A DNA stretch of 64,000 nt from Pseudorhizobium banfieldiae (GCF_000967425.1 NZ_FO082821.1:248001-312000); one strand, 5' to 3'. Shown: positions 51,851-61,574, counted from the stretch's first letter. Notes: generated by a model from the letters alone, not told the origin. Made by a program: numbers and translations.

Positions 51851-52209
51851 GCACGCGTGGCGGCGGGCGAGACAGGCAACGCGGACGTCAGCGAGCCTAT
51901 CGGGAGCGTCTCAAGAGGGAGCGCCGCCCCGGTCGTGACGACGTCGCCCGCATCGCGCTCCACTGGCTGATCGTGAAGACAGCAAACCTGGCAGTAAGGA
52001 CGAGCAACCCTGCACGCATGCATGTCGTGGAGGATGCTTTACTCGATGGACTGGTGGCGCAAGGTTTCAACGCGAGGGCTTCTGAGGAGGTGCTGGATGA
52101 GCTAATTGACAAATACGTCGATGGCGGCTGGAACTTCCGGCGCAAGCTCCATCTCCAGGAGGAGCCTCCTGCCTCGGCACGCATCCTGCTGGACCGGGAT
52201 GCCGACTGA
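51847..52209 (+). CDS. small basic-N-terminus protein of unknown function
   Basis: A 120-residue protein with a CAGGAGG site. The first 35 residues are very Arg-rich (GRDRQRGRQRAYRERLKRER), suggesting nucleic-acid binding; the rest is helical (VVEDALLDGLVAQGFN, EEVLDELIDKYVDGG). No family is recognised. It ends the overlapping trio. Confidence 0.6.
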   Translation: MSTRGGGRDRQRGRQRAYRERLKRERRPGRDDVARIALHWLIVKTANLAVRTSNPARMHVVEDALLDGLVAQGFNARASEEVLDELIDKYVDGGWNFRRKLHLQEEPPASARILLDRDAD

Positions 52210-52420
52210 ACGGCGTTTGCTCATCAACACGGCCACTCCCCCCATTACTCCATCTAACGCCGTTTACCAGTGAATCAGAACGGGCCGCCCTCCTCAGGGC
52301 GGTTCCGCACACACCGGCTTGTAACCGGCCCATTTGGTTTTAGGTAGTGAACTGCCCCCGTTCGACCGGACATTCGGCATAAGCAGAAAGGCTCAAGCAC
52401 AGGCTTGGGTATAGGCTTAT
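52210..52420. other. short gene-free stretch with AACGCCGTTT-type repeats
   Basis: AACGGCGTTTGC (from 52209) and AACGCCGTTTACCAG (about 52256) face each other and echo the ends of repeat copies C and D. No gene seen. Confidence 0.35.
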
Positions 52421-52720
52421 GCCTAACGAGTACCGACACATTGAAGTGCTGACGGGTGATGTCCGCCGCAGGCGGTGGATAACCGAGCAGAAGCTGACAA
52501 TCATTTAGCAGACTTTCGAACCAGGCGAGACGGTATCGTCTACCGCTCGCCGCCATGGCGTTGCGCCCAATCTGCTTTACCGGTGGCGCAGGCTCTTAAA
52601 CGAGGGAGGTGCTGCAGCCGTGGGTTCTGACGAGCCGGTGGTCGGCAATTCGGAAAGTGAAGAAGCTTGAGGATCGCGTTCGCGAGCTGGAGCGCATGCT
52701 CGGCCGCAAGACGATGGAGG
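52421..52720 (+). pseudogene. IS3-family OrfA remnant
   Basis: Reading frame fragments give RRRRWITEQKLTII, then a TAG stop, then FEPGETVSSTARRHGVAP and, after a frameshift, KLEDRVRELERMLGRKTME. This is a typical IS3-type OrfA helix-turn-helix and leucine zipper. It is cut off at 52720 by the IS6 element. Confidence 0.7.
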
Positions 52721-52724
52721 GGTG

Positions 52725-53522
52725 TTGTCACATAAACCTGCTGTCAGTAAGTGGGGTAGAGATGGTGGGATGAAGAATCCAGCCACCAGCTACAAGCGCC
52801 ACCGTTTTCCGCAGCAGATTATTGCCCATGCAGTCTGGTTGTACTTTCGGTTCCCGCTGAGCCTGCGCCTGGTCGAGGAATTGCTGCTGGAGCGTGGCAT
52901 CGTCGTTTCGTATGAAACGATCCGCCGATGGGGGCGGAAATTCGGACCGGCCTACGCATAGCAAATCCGTCGCCGGTGGCCATCACACCGCGCCGTCTGG
53001 CATCTGGACGAGGTGGTGGTTTCCATCGCTGACCGTAACACTGGCTTTGGCGTGCAGTTGACCAAGACGGTTATGTTCTCGATGAGATTGTTCAAGGCCG
53101 GCGCGATACGAAAGCCGCGAGGCGACTGCTGATCAGGCTACTAAAGAAAGCAGGCATGCCGCCCAAGCGGATCGTCACCGACAAGCTCCGTTCGTATGGC
53201 GCGGCCAAGCGTGACGTTATGCCAGCTGTCGAGCACCGGTCCCACAAGGGGCTCAACAATCGAGCGGAAAATTCTCATCTGCCGCTCCGAAAACGAGAAC
53301 GCACGATGCAGGGTTTCCGATCAACTGGTAGCTTGCAGCGGTTCATATCGATCTTCTCAGCGCTCCGAAATCTCTTCGTCGCCCCACGTCACAAACGATC
53401 CGCCCTGACCACACACATTCACCGCATCCGCGCAATAGCGCATTGGAAAGCCGTGACGGGCGCGATTGTCTGATCTCAGAGAGCCGCAGGCGTATTTCGA
53501 TTACCCCTCGATAACGTGACAA
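52725..53522 (+). mobile_element. decayed IS6-family element
   Basis: About 800 bp with short inverted ends (TTGTCACATAAA at 52725 and TTGTCACGTTAT as reverse complement of 53511-53522). It holds a broken transposase. It abuts the IS3 OrfA remnant on the left and the AAA+ gene remnant on the right, so it marks a deletion or rearrangement. Confidence 0.7.
52770..53473 (+). pseudogene. IS6-family transposase, disrupted
   Basis: Fragments in more than one frame: MKNPATSYKRHRFPQQIIAH to GRKFGPAYA then a TAG stop at 52959, HLDEVVVSIADRN with a frameshift soon after, and from 53156 MPPKRIVTDKLRSYGAAKRD to the end. The order and spacing match a 230-240 residue IS6 transposase. It is inactive. Confidence 0.8.
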
Positions 53523-53630
53523 TTCCGGCCCGACCGTAGCAGCGCCGGGTCGATGTTGTCCGGGAGGTTAGAGGTGGCTCGGTTTGTCTGAACAGTTTCG
53601 GGCGTTTTGCTAAGTGGATTTCCGCCTCGA

Positions 53631-54461
53631 TTATGCCGCCACCATCATTGGTGCCAGCGCGTTGAAGTAGGCCTGATCCGGCGTCTGCCGGTCAAGGGAT
53701 GAATGTGGGCGTCTGGCGTTGTAAAAGGTCAGATATCGGCCAATGCCGACGCGGGCCTCGGACACAGTCTTGTAGGCATGGAGGTAGACTTCCTCATATT
53801 TGATCGAACGCCAGAGCCGCTCGACGAAGACATTGTCCCGCCACGCGCCCTTGCCATCCATCGAGATGGCGATCTCCGCCTTCTTCAGCACGGCAGTGAA
53901 GTCGATGGAGGTGAACTGCGATCCCTGATCCGTATTGAAGATATCGGGCTTGCCATAACGAGCAAGTGCCTCTTCGACGGCTTCGATGCAGAAGGCTGCT
54001 TCCATTGTGATCGACAGCCGCCATGACAGGACCTTCCGGCTGAACCAGTCGACGACGGCGCAGAGATAGACGAAGCCCCGCGCCATCGGAACATATGTCA
54101 GGTCCATCGCCCAGACCTGGTTGGGTCTCGTGACCGCCAGCTTGCGCAGAAGATAGGGGTAGATTTTGTGCCCAGGCGCTGGTTTCGAGGTGTTTGGGCG
54201 GCGATAGATCGCCTCAATGCCCATCTTCTTCATCAGCGTGGCGACGTGCAGCCGCCCAGCTTCCAGCCCTTCTCCTCTTAAGAGCCCTTGCAACATCCGA
54301 CTTCCCGCGAACGGGTAGTCGAGATGCAGTTCATCGATCCGCCGCATCAGGGCAAGGTCGCCATCAGGCGCCGGACGTGGAGAATAGTAGACGCTGCCAC
54401 GGCTGAAGCCGAGAAGCTTCGCCTGGCGCACCACGGATAGCTTGTGCTCGCGGACGATCAT
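53631..54461 (-). CDS. IS3-family transposase OrfB
   Basis: A 276-residue integrase-type transposase: HTH_21-like start (LSVVRQAKLLGFSRGSVYYS), then the DDE core WAMDLTYVPMARGF, FNTDQGSQFTS and, with the Glu, DNVFVERLWRSIKYEEVY. It overlaps OrfA by four bases (ATGA). Intact. Confidence 0.92.
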   Translation of the reverse strand: MIVREHKLSVVRQAKLLGFSRGSVYYSPRPAPDGDLALMRRIDELHLDYPFAGSRMLQGLLRGEGLEAGRLHVATLMKKMGIEAIYRRPNTSKPAPGHKIYPYLLRKLAVTRPNQVWAMDLTYVPMARGFVYLCAVVDWFSRKVLSWRLSITMEAAFCIEAVEEALARYGKPDIFNTDQGSQFTSIDFTAVLKKAEIAISMDGKGAWRDNVFVERLWRSIKYEEVYLHAYKTVSEARVGIGRYLTFYNARRPHSSLDRQTPDQAYFNALAPMMVAA

Positions 54462-54769
54462 TTCTTTCCGCCCAGCAATCCCGCCTTGCCGAGCGCACCG
54501 GATAAAAAATCATTCTCCAGTGTCAGTTCGCCGATCTTGGCGTGCAGCGTTTTGACGTCGACGGTCGGACCCGCTGGTTCCGTCCTCGTTCCATCGCCGA
54601 AAACGCCTGTCGCCCCCTCAAGAAGCTGGTCTTTCCACTGTTTGATCTGGTTGGCGTGCACGTCGAACTGCTGGGACAATTCCACCAGCGTCTGCTCACC
54701 TCGAATGGCGGCGAGCGCCACCTTTGCCTTGAAAGCCGGGCTGTGGTTCCGGCGGGGTCGTCTCGTCAT
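54458..54769 (-). CDS. IS3-family transposase OrfA
   Basis: A 103-residue protein starting MTRRPRRNHSPAFKAKVALA with a helix-turn-helix (VELSQQFDVHANQIKQWK) and a leucine-zipper-like end (LHAKIGELTLENDFLSGALG). It is the first frame of the IS3 element; the fused OrfAB protein would arise by frameshift. Confidence 0.88.
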   Translation of the reverse strand: MTRRPRRNHSPAFKAKVALAAIRGEQTLVELSQQFDVHANQIKQWKDQLLEGATGVFGDGTRTEPAGPTVDVKTLHAKIGELTLENDFLSGALGKAGLLGGKK

Positions 54770-56571
54770 GGTCTCTCCTGTTCCCGGCATCTAAGCCGAA
54801 GTCAGGCAGAAATTCCACTTATCCTAGCTGTGCAGATTTCCCGAGCCACCTCTGTTAGTGGCTCCGACGACGATGACACCTTCCGTCTTCGCCGCACCGT
54901 CGAGGAGTTCGAGAAGCCGGTTGATCAGCGAGGTCCAGTAGTCATCATAGTGCTTCCCGGTGTTTCTGCCGCGGCTGCCGATATTGTCGAGCTCGTCGAT
55001 GAAGAGGATGCAGGGTGCCCTCCTCGTCGCCGCCGCGAAGGTCGCGGTGATGCACTTCAGTACATCGCCGAGATAGCCCGGCTCGAGCCATGTCGCGACC
55101 GAGGTGGCGACCAGCGGCACCTGGAGCGAATTGCAGAGTGCTCGCGCAAAGGTCGTCTTGCCCGTGCCAGGCGGTCCGGAGAGTAGAAGTCTTGTGCTCA
55201 TCTCCGACCAGTCGAGCTGACCCTCCCGCCAGAGGTTCAGGTCTTCCTTTAGATCGACAGCCCACTGCCGCGCTTCGCCGTACCCGGTGAGCTTGTCGAC
55301 GCGTAGCGGCCGCCGGGGTGGCCGGGGCTTGAGGCGCTTTCCTGTCCCCTGCCCTTCCGCTTCCATGACCTCCAGCGGTTCCGGCTCGATCACCTCACCC
55401 GCCAGGGCACCTGCCTTCCCTTTACCCGACGCGCCTGATCTGCCTGTGGAGGATAGTCCTTCGGTCCAGCTTTCCTCGCCGTCCTCTTCCTTGACGCTGC
55501 CGCGGTTTCTCTCCGCAAGCTCGCCAAGCAGGCGGACCACCTCCGCAACATGTCTCCCCGGTCGAACTGCCAGCGCCAGATCATCCAGCCCAAGTCCCAT
55601 TGGGTCGAACTTCATGCCCTCCATGACCTTCAAAGACCGCTTTGGCGCAATGCCAAGGCAGACCAGCAGGAGTTCGGCGATCAGTTCCCGGTCGATCGGC
55701 GGGCCTACCAGAGCCAGATCAGGTGTCCGCGCCACCAGCGGAAGTGCCGTGCCCGGTGCCTCGTCGGCAATCACCAGTGGCCGGTCTGCCGCAAGCAGGA
55801 CATCCGCGATGTAGCGCCGCAGGGACAGCTCGTTCGCCTTGCGCGCCTCCTGCCCCGACAGCGTCGCGATCTTCCTGTGCGGGCGCGATCGCCACTTCTC
55901 GTTATAGCGACCGGAAATCCCTGGACCCTTCATCACGTCGGATAGGACGCATCGCGACGGGATGATCAGGCTCTCTTCCAACTGCATGCCGAAGCGCCGC
56001 TCGAACTGACCGATCGGAACGCTGATGGAGAGGCAGGGTGACGAGCCGCGCAGAACCTTCAGAAGCGCCTGAACGTCATCGACGCTGTTCCCAACAGCTC
56101 GAGCCACAAGCAGTGCCACGGCCACCTGAACCGGATTAGGCCTCGGCAGATGTTCGCGAAGCAGCGCCAGCAGCCGGATCGTTGCCAGCCGGCGTTCTCG
56201 ATCTGCCAGTCCATCCTCCACCGACGCTCCTGCGGTAGAAGGCTCGGCATCACAGATGTCCTGCAGCGCCCGGACGACAGGGTGTTCGGTCTGATGGCTG
56301 AAGTCATACATCTCCGTCTCGTCCGGAGGCGCGATCGGTCTTGCCCGCTGGAGTGCCCTGGCGACCGCTGCTCGATCCTTGGCCGGATCGCCGGTGAGGA
56401 GAGCCATGGCAGCGTCGGTGATGCTCCAGGCGGTTCCGCTGTCCTCGCTGTCATCGACGAACCGTGACGTGAGGAGCTCCACCACGGCGGCGCTCTCGTA
56501 GAGGTCCAGCGCGGCCCGGCGACGGATACGCCTGAGGAGATAGCGGCTGATGCGGTCGGTGACGGTTTCCA

Positions 56572-56952
56572 TTACATCCCCTCCCCGTCCCTGGTCGCCG
56601 AACCGACGATATGGAGACGGCCGTTCCCCTCCAGCCAGTCACGGACCACCCGTGCAGTGGGATCACCCTGGTCGCAGAGTTCGAGCAGCCACTTGCGCAT
56701 CTGCGGCGGCAGCGACGTGAGCGAACGGCCTTTGCGCCGGGCAAAGCGGATGGCGGTGCCGATGACCGTCTCGGCGAACTCCTGCTGCGCCTCGGAGGAC
56801 GCCCCACCCGACGGTGTTGCGATGGCCAGAGCGATTGCTTGCGCAGCCGGCGCAGGTGCTGAGGAAGGACCGGCTTGCTTCCTACGAAACGAATTCGGTT
56901 CGGAGCCGGTGGCTCCACGGCGGGGAAATGCGATGATGTTCGATGTCGTCAC
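56572..56952 (-). CDS. small helical partner protein (module B)
   Basis: A 126-residue protein starting at GTG with an AAGGGAG site. The C-terminal half (IRFARRKGRSLTSLPPQMRK, then LCDQGDPTARVVRDWLEG) aligns with the 167-residue protein of module A. Its stop overlaps the ATPase start (TAATG). It is intact, although its ATPase partner is broken. Confidence 0.65.
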   Translation of the reverse strand: MTTSNIIAFPRRGATGSEPNSFRRKQAGPSSAPAPAAQAIALAIATPSGGASSEAQQEFAETVIGTAIRFARRKGRSLTSLPPQMRKWLLELCDQGDPTARVVRDWLEGNGRLHIVGSATRDGEGM

Positions 56953-57039
56953 GGCAGACGTCTCCCTTGCGACCGGCCCAAGGGGGCGGCGCGATCATGT
57001 CTCAGTCGTTGTGGGTTCAGGTGTGGGCGAGCTTGCACG

Positions 57040-57933
57040 CTAACCGGTCCTGGCAATGGGGATGCGGGCAAACCCGAAGCGGACGATCCCGTCGGGAGGT
57101 GGATCGGTGTCTGATCCAGCCGTGGCAGGCGTATCATTTGCCTGGGTCGGCGAGGCAGCGGCTGCGGACACTCCCCTGCCCTCAATGCCACCACTCACGC
57201 TCTGGAGCGCCTGCTTCCAGTTCTGCTCGATCCGGTCGCGGAACGCCTGTTGGAGAGACTTCATCATCTCGCCTGCACCCGTAACTTCCAGCAGGTGATC
57301 GAGATGCGAAAGCGGCCAGACGCCACCCTCGATGTCGGTCCGCTGGTTCTCCGCATTGAGGATGACGACGCGGACGTCCTCCGCAACTAGCCGGCGGTGC
57401 TCCTTGTAGAGGAGGTCTGGCACGATCAGCGACGCCGCCAGCATGCGGGTCTTCAGATCAGTGATGCGCGAGGTCTCGTAGGAATTGAGGCTCCGCTTGA
57501 CTTCCACGACATGCGCTACATGCGTTTTGCGGTTGAGGACGATGAGGTCGGGCGCATAGCTCTTGCGTCCGCTGCAGTCGGCGTCGAGCGTCAGCGACCG
57601 GTATTGAGCGGGTCGGTTCATCTCCACCAGCTCGACGGCAGCCTTGCTCACCGGCAGCCGGATATTCTGCGTCAGCACCACGAGGTCGGGATTGAACCCG
57701 GTGAGCATGGCGATGCCGCGCTCGAGCAGCCGCCCCTCATGCGATGGAACGGATCGTACGATGGTCCCGACAGTATCGAGGCTGGTGTTCAGCCCAGTCG
57801 CGATCGCGTCGACAGAGAAGACGGCATGCGCGAGCTCCTCAACGAGCGCATCGAAGCGAGGCCTCACCTCATCAGTGTCGATGCGGTGGGTATAGGTGGG
57901 CGTGTCTGCCTGCGGCAGCTTGGTGATGGTCAT
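57040..57933 (-). CDS. PD-(D/E)XK nuclease-like protein (module B)
   Basis: A 297-residue paralogue of the module A protein. PD in YAPDLIVLNRKTH and EVK in VVEVKRSLNSYET are separated by the same 14 residues. Other shared parts are SHEGRLLERGIAMLTG, HRRLVAEDVRVVILNAE and GGVWPLSHLDHLLEVTGAGE. The ATG has an AGGAG site. It is first in module B, as in A. Nuclease activity is inferred from the motif only. Confidence 0.7.
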   Translation of the reverse strand: MTITKLPQADTPTYTHRIDTDEVRPRFDALVEELAHAVFSVDAIATGLNTSLDTVGTIVRSVPSHEGRLLERGIAMLTGFNPDLVVLTQNIRLPVSKAAVELVEMNRPAQYRSLTLDADCSGRKSYAPDLIVLNRKTHVAHVVEVKRSLNSYETSRITDLKTRMLAASLIVPDLLYKEHRRLVAEDVRVVILNAENQRTDIEGGVWPLSHLDHLLEVTGAGEMMKSLQQAFRDRIEQNWKQALQSVSGGIEGRGVSAAAASPTQANDTPATAGSDTDPPPDGIVRFGFARIPIARTG

Positions 57934-57992
57934 CTATGTCTCCTGGATATGATCGAAACCGACAGCCACACAGGACGAGCGCCGTCATCGAT

Positions 57993-58009
57993 GCGGAAAT
58001 TATTTCCGC
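57993..58009 (-). promoter_or_regulatory. palindrome upstream of module B
   Basis: GCGGAAAT and ATTTCCGC flank one T, forming a perfect inverted repeat 60-76 bases before the module B start. It is a probable operator and differs from the GGCGGTACCGCC site before module A. Confidence 0.5.
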
Positions 58010-58647
58010 CTACGGCTCACGAGAACGGGGCTGCTCGAAGGTCGCGCTTGCTCGCTACCGGTGGATCGGTTGATCCGAGTGGTTACGGATGCCGCAGCTC
58101 GCGTGGGAGCAGCGGGCCGTCAGCGATCGGCGAGACGCCTGCACAGGAACTCCGGTTTCAACAGGAGATGGAAGTGACATGGCTTCCCCAATGTGCGGGG
58201 AGAGGTTAAGCGTCGACATAGCCCAAGGCCTTTCATGAGAAGGTTGCGGGTCAGGCCCTCGTTGGTGTTCCTAGCACCGGCGGGGGCCGCTAAGTGTCTG
58301 CTGTGACTTCAGTTTCAGTTGACAAATGATACCTAGTCCGGAACAGAGCCTGCAGCAAGTCGACAGAACACACCCGGAACGGAAGAGCCCGCGTATGGTT
58401 AACGGGGGACGCGCGTTCATTATCCTGAGTATATTGCAAGGCTAATCTGGCGTGGGATGACGACCACGCAGCTTGTGCCTATCTAGCGTGGAGCGGCCCT
58501 CTCTGGGTGGACGCGGAGAAGGTGATCCGCTCCAAGTTTGACAGCCGTGCACTTTGGCGCAAATGATTGATCGAGCAGTCTATTTTTAATTCAACGGGCT
58601 AGGCGCCCTTACTCGAACCATGTCAGCCTATAGGGTGTTCTATAGCG
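58010..58647. other. gene-free stretch between module B and repABC module 2
   Basis: About 640 bases without a gene I can support. A GGTTAACGGGG sequence occurs near 58397. Nothing else is recognisable. Confidence 0.4.
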
Positions 58648-59015
58648 CTATGGCGTTAGAGCCCAAACGACCTCAGCTGCATAGGTGCTGGAGAATGGGT
58701 TTTTGGTACCAAGGGAAGTTGAAAGCTTAGGTGCAGGCGGAGAAAGGAAAGGGTGCGGGGGCTGCCATTGGCATGTCGCATTGGGCCGGACCATCAAGGT
58801 AAATGCGCTCACGGTGTCGCCGGTAAACCGCGCAGTGGTTTCGGCGTGGTCGGAGACGTATCGGAAATGAGGGTGAAGCTCTGCCTCCGCTGCCGCGGGT
58901 ACGAGGCAAACCATTTTCGCTCAATTCTGCGAAGCCAAAACACGATTTGGTTGAGGAAACTCCGAGCCACGTTAGAATAAGAAACGCAATAAGCACCGCT
59001 AGCGCGTCGAGACAT
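58648..59015 (-). pseudogene. possible decayed exported-protein gene
   Basis: A strong AGGAGG site precedes ATG 59015. Frames then change: MSRRAS, next VLIAFLILTWLGVSSTKSCF (signal-peptide-like), then VCLVPAAAEAELHPHFRYVS onward to a stop at 58648. Two shifts would be needed to join them. It is either a broken gene or chance. Confidence 0.3.
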
Positions 59016-59239
59016 GTTCTCTGCCTCCTGGGAAATATGGCGCGTAGCCTAAGCCGTGCGTAGCCACTTCTCTTCTGCTATGTTCGCAGAATTGATTGCT
59101 ACTGCGACTACCGGCCTGTGCGCTTGCCAGGCTTTACCCTCTGTTAACGAAAAACTTCTTGCTGAGAATCACAGAATCGGGCCTTAATCCCGGTTATGAA
59201 TGGATTTGCTCCAAAAAAGCGTTATTCCGGATGCTGAGA

Positions 59240-60445
59240 ATGAACCTGATGCCCGAGCACGGATTCGAGATGGACTTCGACGAAGAAATCCTTCGGCAAG
59301 GTGAACTGATTTCGGACAAGCTCAATTTGCTCCGCCTTGAACAGTATCCGCCGAATGCGGAGAAAGGTCTACGTCTGTTCACGTCAGCTGAAGTCGCGGA
59401 CTTTCTAGGTGTTACGCAGAACCATATAAAGAAGCTTCATCTCGAGGGGAAGGGGCCATCCCCCGAAGTCTCTTCCTCTGGGCGGCGGTCTTATACCGCC
59501 CAGCAGATGATGGAGTTGCGGCATTATCTCGACAAACATGGCCGCTCTGATTTCAAGCGTTATGTGCCTCACCGGCGGCATGGTGAAGCGTTGCAGGTTG
59601 TCTCTGTGGTCAATTTCAAAGGGGGCTCTGGTAAGACAACCACAGCGGCGCATCTTGCGCAGTATCTAGCGCTCACCGGTCATCGGGTTCTGGCGATCGA
59701 TCTCGACCCCCAAGCCTCCCTTACGTCGCTACATGGCATTCAACCCGAGCTTGACAAGAACCCGTCGCTCTATGAGGCCCTACGCTATGATGATCGGAGG
59801 ATCTCAATCAAGGAGGTCATACGATCAACCAATTTTCCCAACCTTGATATAGTTCCGGCGAATCTTGAACTTCAAGAGTACGAATATGAGACGCCCTTGG
59901 CGGCCTCGAACAGGAGCTCGCCAGAAGGCAGGTTGTTCTTCACACGGATATCGTCGGCACTCAATGAGGTCGATGACCGCTATGATGTCGTTGTCATCGA
60001 TTGTCCGCCTCAGCTTGGCTATCTCACGCTAACATCGCTGACCGCCTCGACTTCGGTGTTGATCACCATTCACCCGCAGATGCTAGATGTTATGTCAATG
60101 AGCCAGTTTTTGCTCATGCTGGGCGGCATCTTACAGTCAATTAAGGGTGCGGGAGCTGCGGTCAAGTTGAAATGGTTTCGGTACTTGGTAACCCGATACG
60201 AGCCGACAGATGTCCCTCAGCAGCAGATGGTCGGTTTCCTTCAGGCGATGTTTAGCAAGAATATGCTGAAGAACCAGATGTTGAAGTCTACTGCGATAGC
60301 AGATGCTGGGATAACCAAGCAGACAGTTTATGAAATCGAGAAGTCACAATTCACCCGTTCGACTTACGAGCGAGCTTTGGAGAGCCTTAACGCCGTGAAT
60401 GGCGAAGTCATGTCACTGATTCATAAAGCGTGGGGCCGCAAATGA
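59240..60445 (+). CDS. repA: plasmid partition ATPase RepA (module 2)
   Basis: A 401-residue ParA-type protein of the repABC kind: N-terminal HTH (TSAEVADFLGVTQNHIKKLH), Walker A FKGGSGKTTTAAHLAQYLAL, then AIDLDPQASLTSLHG and VVIDCPPQLGYLTLTSL. The start may be any of several methionines between 59231 and 59270. It is clearly diverged from module 1 RepA, as expected for a different incompatibility group. Confidence 0.92.
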   Translation: MNLMPEHGFEMDFDEEILRQGELISDKLNLLRLEQYPPNAEKGLRLFTSAEVADFLGVTQNHIKKLHLEGKGPSPEVSSSGRRSYTAQQMMELRHYLDKHGRSDFKRYVPHRRHGEALQVVSVVNFKGGSGKTTTAAHLAQYLALTGHRVLAIDLDPQASLTSLHGIQPELDKNPSLYEALRYDDRRISIKEVIRSTNFPNLDIVPANLELQEYEYETPLAASNRSSPEGRLFFTRISSALNEVDDRYDVVVIDCPPQLGYLTLTSLTASTSVLITIHPQMLDVMSMSQFLLMLGGILQSIKGAGAAVKLKWFRYLVTRYEPTDVPQQQMVGFLQAMFSKNMLKNQMLKSTAIADAGITKQTVYEIEKSQFTRSTYERALESLNAVNGEVMSLIHKAWGRK

Positions 60446-60458
60446 GCTTTTGCACGGC

Positions 60459-60472
60459 TGTCAAAAATGACA
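60459..60472 (+). promoter_or_regulatory. short inverted repeat between repA and repB (module 2)
   Basis: TGTCA, AAAA, TGACA. It lies in the 72-base gap before repB. It could be a RepB binding site, but the arms are only 5 bp. Confidence 0.3.
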
Positions 60473-60517
60473 TTTTCTCCATTTACTTCAAAGACCTAAT
60501 GTTTGCAGGAGGTGGTG

Positions 60518-61513
60518 ATGGCTAGAAAAAATCTACTGGCAAGCGTGACCGCTACTCTCGGCGGAGAGGTTGCGCCGTCGGAAGCACGTTCTGACTATAC
60601 GAAGCGCGGGGCATCGCGATCCATGCTCCAGTCATTGGATGAGATGGCTGAAGCGAGCCTGCGCCTGATTGAGGGTGAGACCGTCGTTTCTATCGATCCC
60701 GGTCTTCTTGAGGGATCGTTCCTCGCAGATCGAATTGGTGAGGAAGCTGAAGAGTTCCACGCTCTCAAAGTTGCGATTGAGACAAGCGGTCAATCCACGC
60801 CCATCTTAGTTCGGCCACATCCTAATGACGCCGGCCGCTATCAGATCATCTATGGTCATCGCCGAGCCAAGGCTGCCCGCGAGCTAGGTATTCAGGTTCG
60901 CGCGGTCGTGAAACAGATGGCCGATATCGAGCATATTATTGCTCAGGGTCAGGAGAACACCGCTCGAGCAGACTTAACCTTCATTGAGAAAGCTCTCTTT
61001 GCGAAGAAACTGCTTTCACGAGGTATGAAAAAAGACGTGGCGAAGGCGGCACTGACCGTCGACGACACAGTTCTTTCTAGGATGCTTTCGGTCGTCGAGA
61101 TTGTACCCGAGCCGGTTATGGAAGCTGTTGGAGCAGGGAAAGGTATCGGCCGGGACCGGTGGGAGGAGCTGAAGAAGTTGGTCGCGCTTCCTGCTGGAGC
61201 CGCCCGAGCTATTGAGTTCGTGGCCACTGACGAGTTCAAATGTGCGCAGGGGGGAGGAGAGGCCTTTAATCTGTTGCTCGCTCACCTGAAGTCGTCTGGA
61301 CGGAAGCCGAGGAAACTAAAGGCGGCGCGAGCGGTCCAAGCTTGGTCTCATCCTTCCAATTCGATCATCGTGACTCCTAAATCCAAACCGAACGGCTTCG
61401 TACTAGATCTGTCAGAGAAGGACGCGAACCCTTTTGGCGAGTGGATCACGCAGAACCTGGACGGCCTCTACGAGGCTTTCAGGGAGTCTAGGAAAAGTTC
61501 AACAGGAGACTAA
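60518..61513 (+). CDS. repB: plasmid partition protein RepB (module 2)
   Basis: A 331-residue ParB-family protein starting MARKNLLASVTATLGGE after a CAGGAGG site. ParB core parts: GQSTPILVRPHPND, YQIIYGHRRAKAARELGIQV and QENTARADLTFIEKA. A helix-turn-helix follows. It differs strongly from module 1 RepB. Confidence 0.92.
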   Translation: MARKNLLASVTATLGGEVAPSEARSDYTKRGASRSMLQSLDEMAEASLRLIEGETVVSIDPGLLEGSFLADRIGEEAEEFHALKVAIETSGQSTPILVRPHPNDAGRYQIIYGHRRAKAARELGIQVRAVVKQMADIEHIIAQGQENTARADLTFIEKALFAKKLLSRGMKKDVAKAALTVDDTVLSRMLSVVEIVPEPVMEAVGAGKGIGRDRWEELKKLVALPAGAARAIEFVATDEFKCAQGGGEAFNLLLAHLKSSGRKPRKLKAARAVQAWSHPSNSIIVTPKSKPNGFVLDLSEKDANPFGEWITQNLDGLYEAFRESRKSSTGD

Positions 61514-61518
61514 AACCG

Positions 61519-61574
61519 CAAAAGAAAAAGGCCCCCAACGGCGTTACCCGTGGAAGCCCTTCTCGATCTGTAGC
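61519..61574 (-). ncRNA. antisense incompatibility RNA between repB and repC (module 2)
   Basis: On the minus strand, TTGACT (61604-61609), 17 bases and GATTCT (61581-61586) form a promoter starting near 61574. A hairpin at about 61528-61560 and a T-rich run (to 61519) follow. The layout matches the RNA found in module 1. It should repress RepC and determine incompatibility. Confidence 0.72.

Larger units (their letters stand above)
53570..54853 (-). mobile_element. IS3-family insertion sequence inside the module B ATPase gene
   Basis: A 1284-bp element with imperfect 26-bp ends (AGAGGTGGCTCGG perfect, then TCTGxACAG). It is flanked by a 3-bp duplication GTT (53567-53569 and 54854-54856). 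Removing the element and one GTT copy restores the reading frame GATNLPDNIDPALLRSGR, so the insertion site is certain. Confidence 0.93.
53525..56572 (-). pseudogene. AAA+ ATPase of module B, interrupted by IS3 and cut at its end
   Basis: The paralogue of the module A ATPase. It starts METVTDRISRYLLRRIRRRA at 56572 and has the same layout, including LGLDDLALAVRPGRHVAEVV, Walker A GPPGTGKTTFARAL, Walker B LFIDELDNIG and VVGATN. The IS3 element then interrupts it. The rest, LPDNIDPALLRSGR, continues on the far side (53566-53525) and ends against the IS6 element. The lid and any protease partner are gone. The protein would be truncated in the AAA+ domain. Confidence 0.88.
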
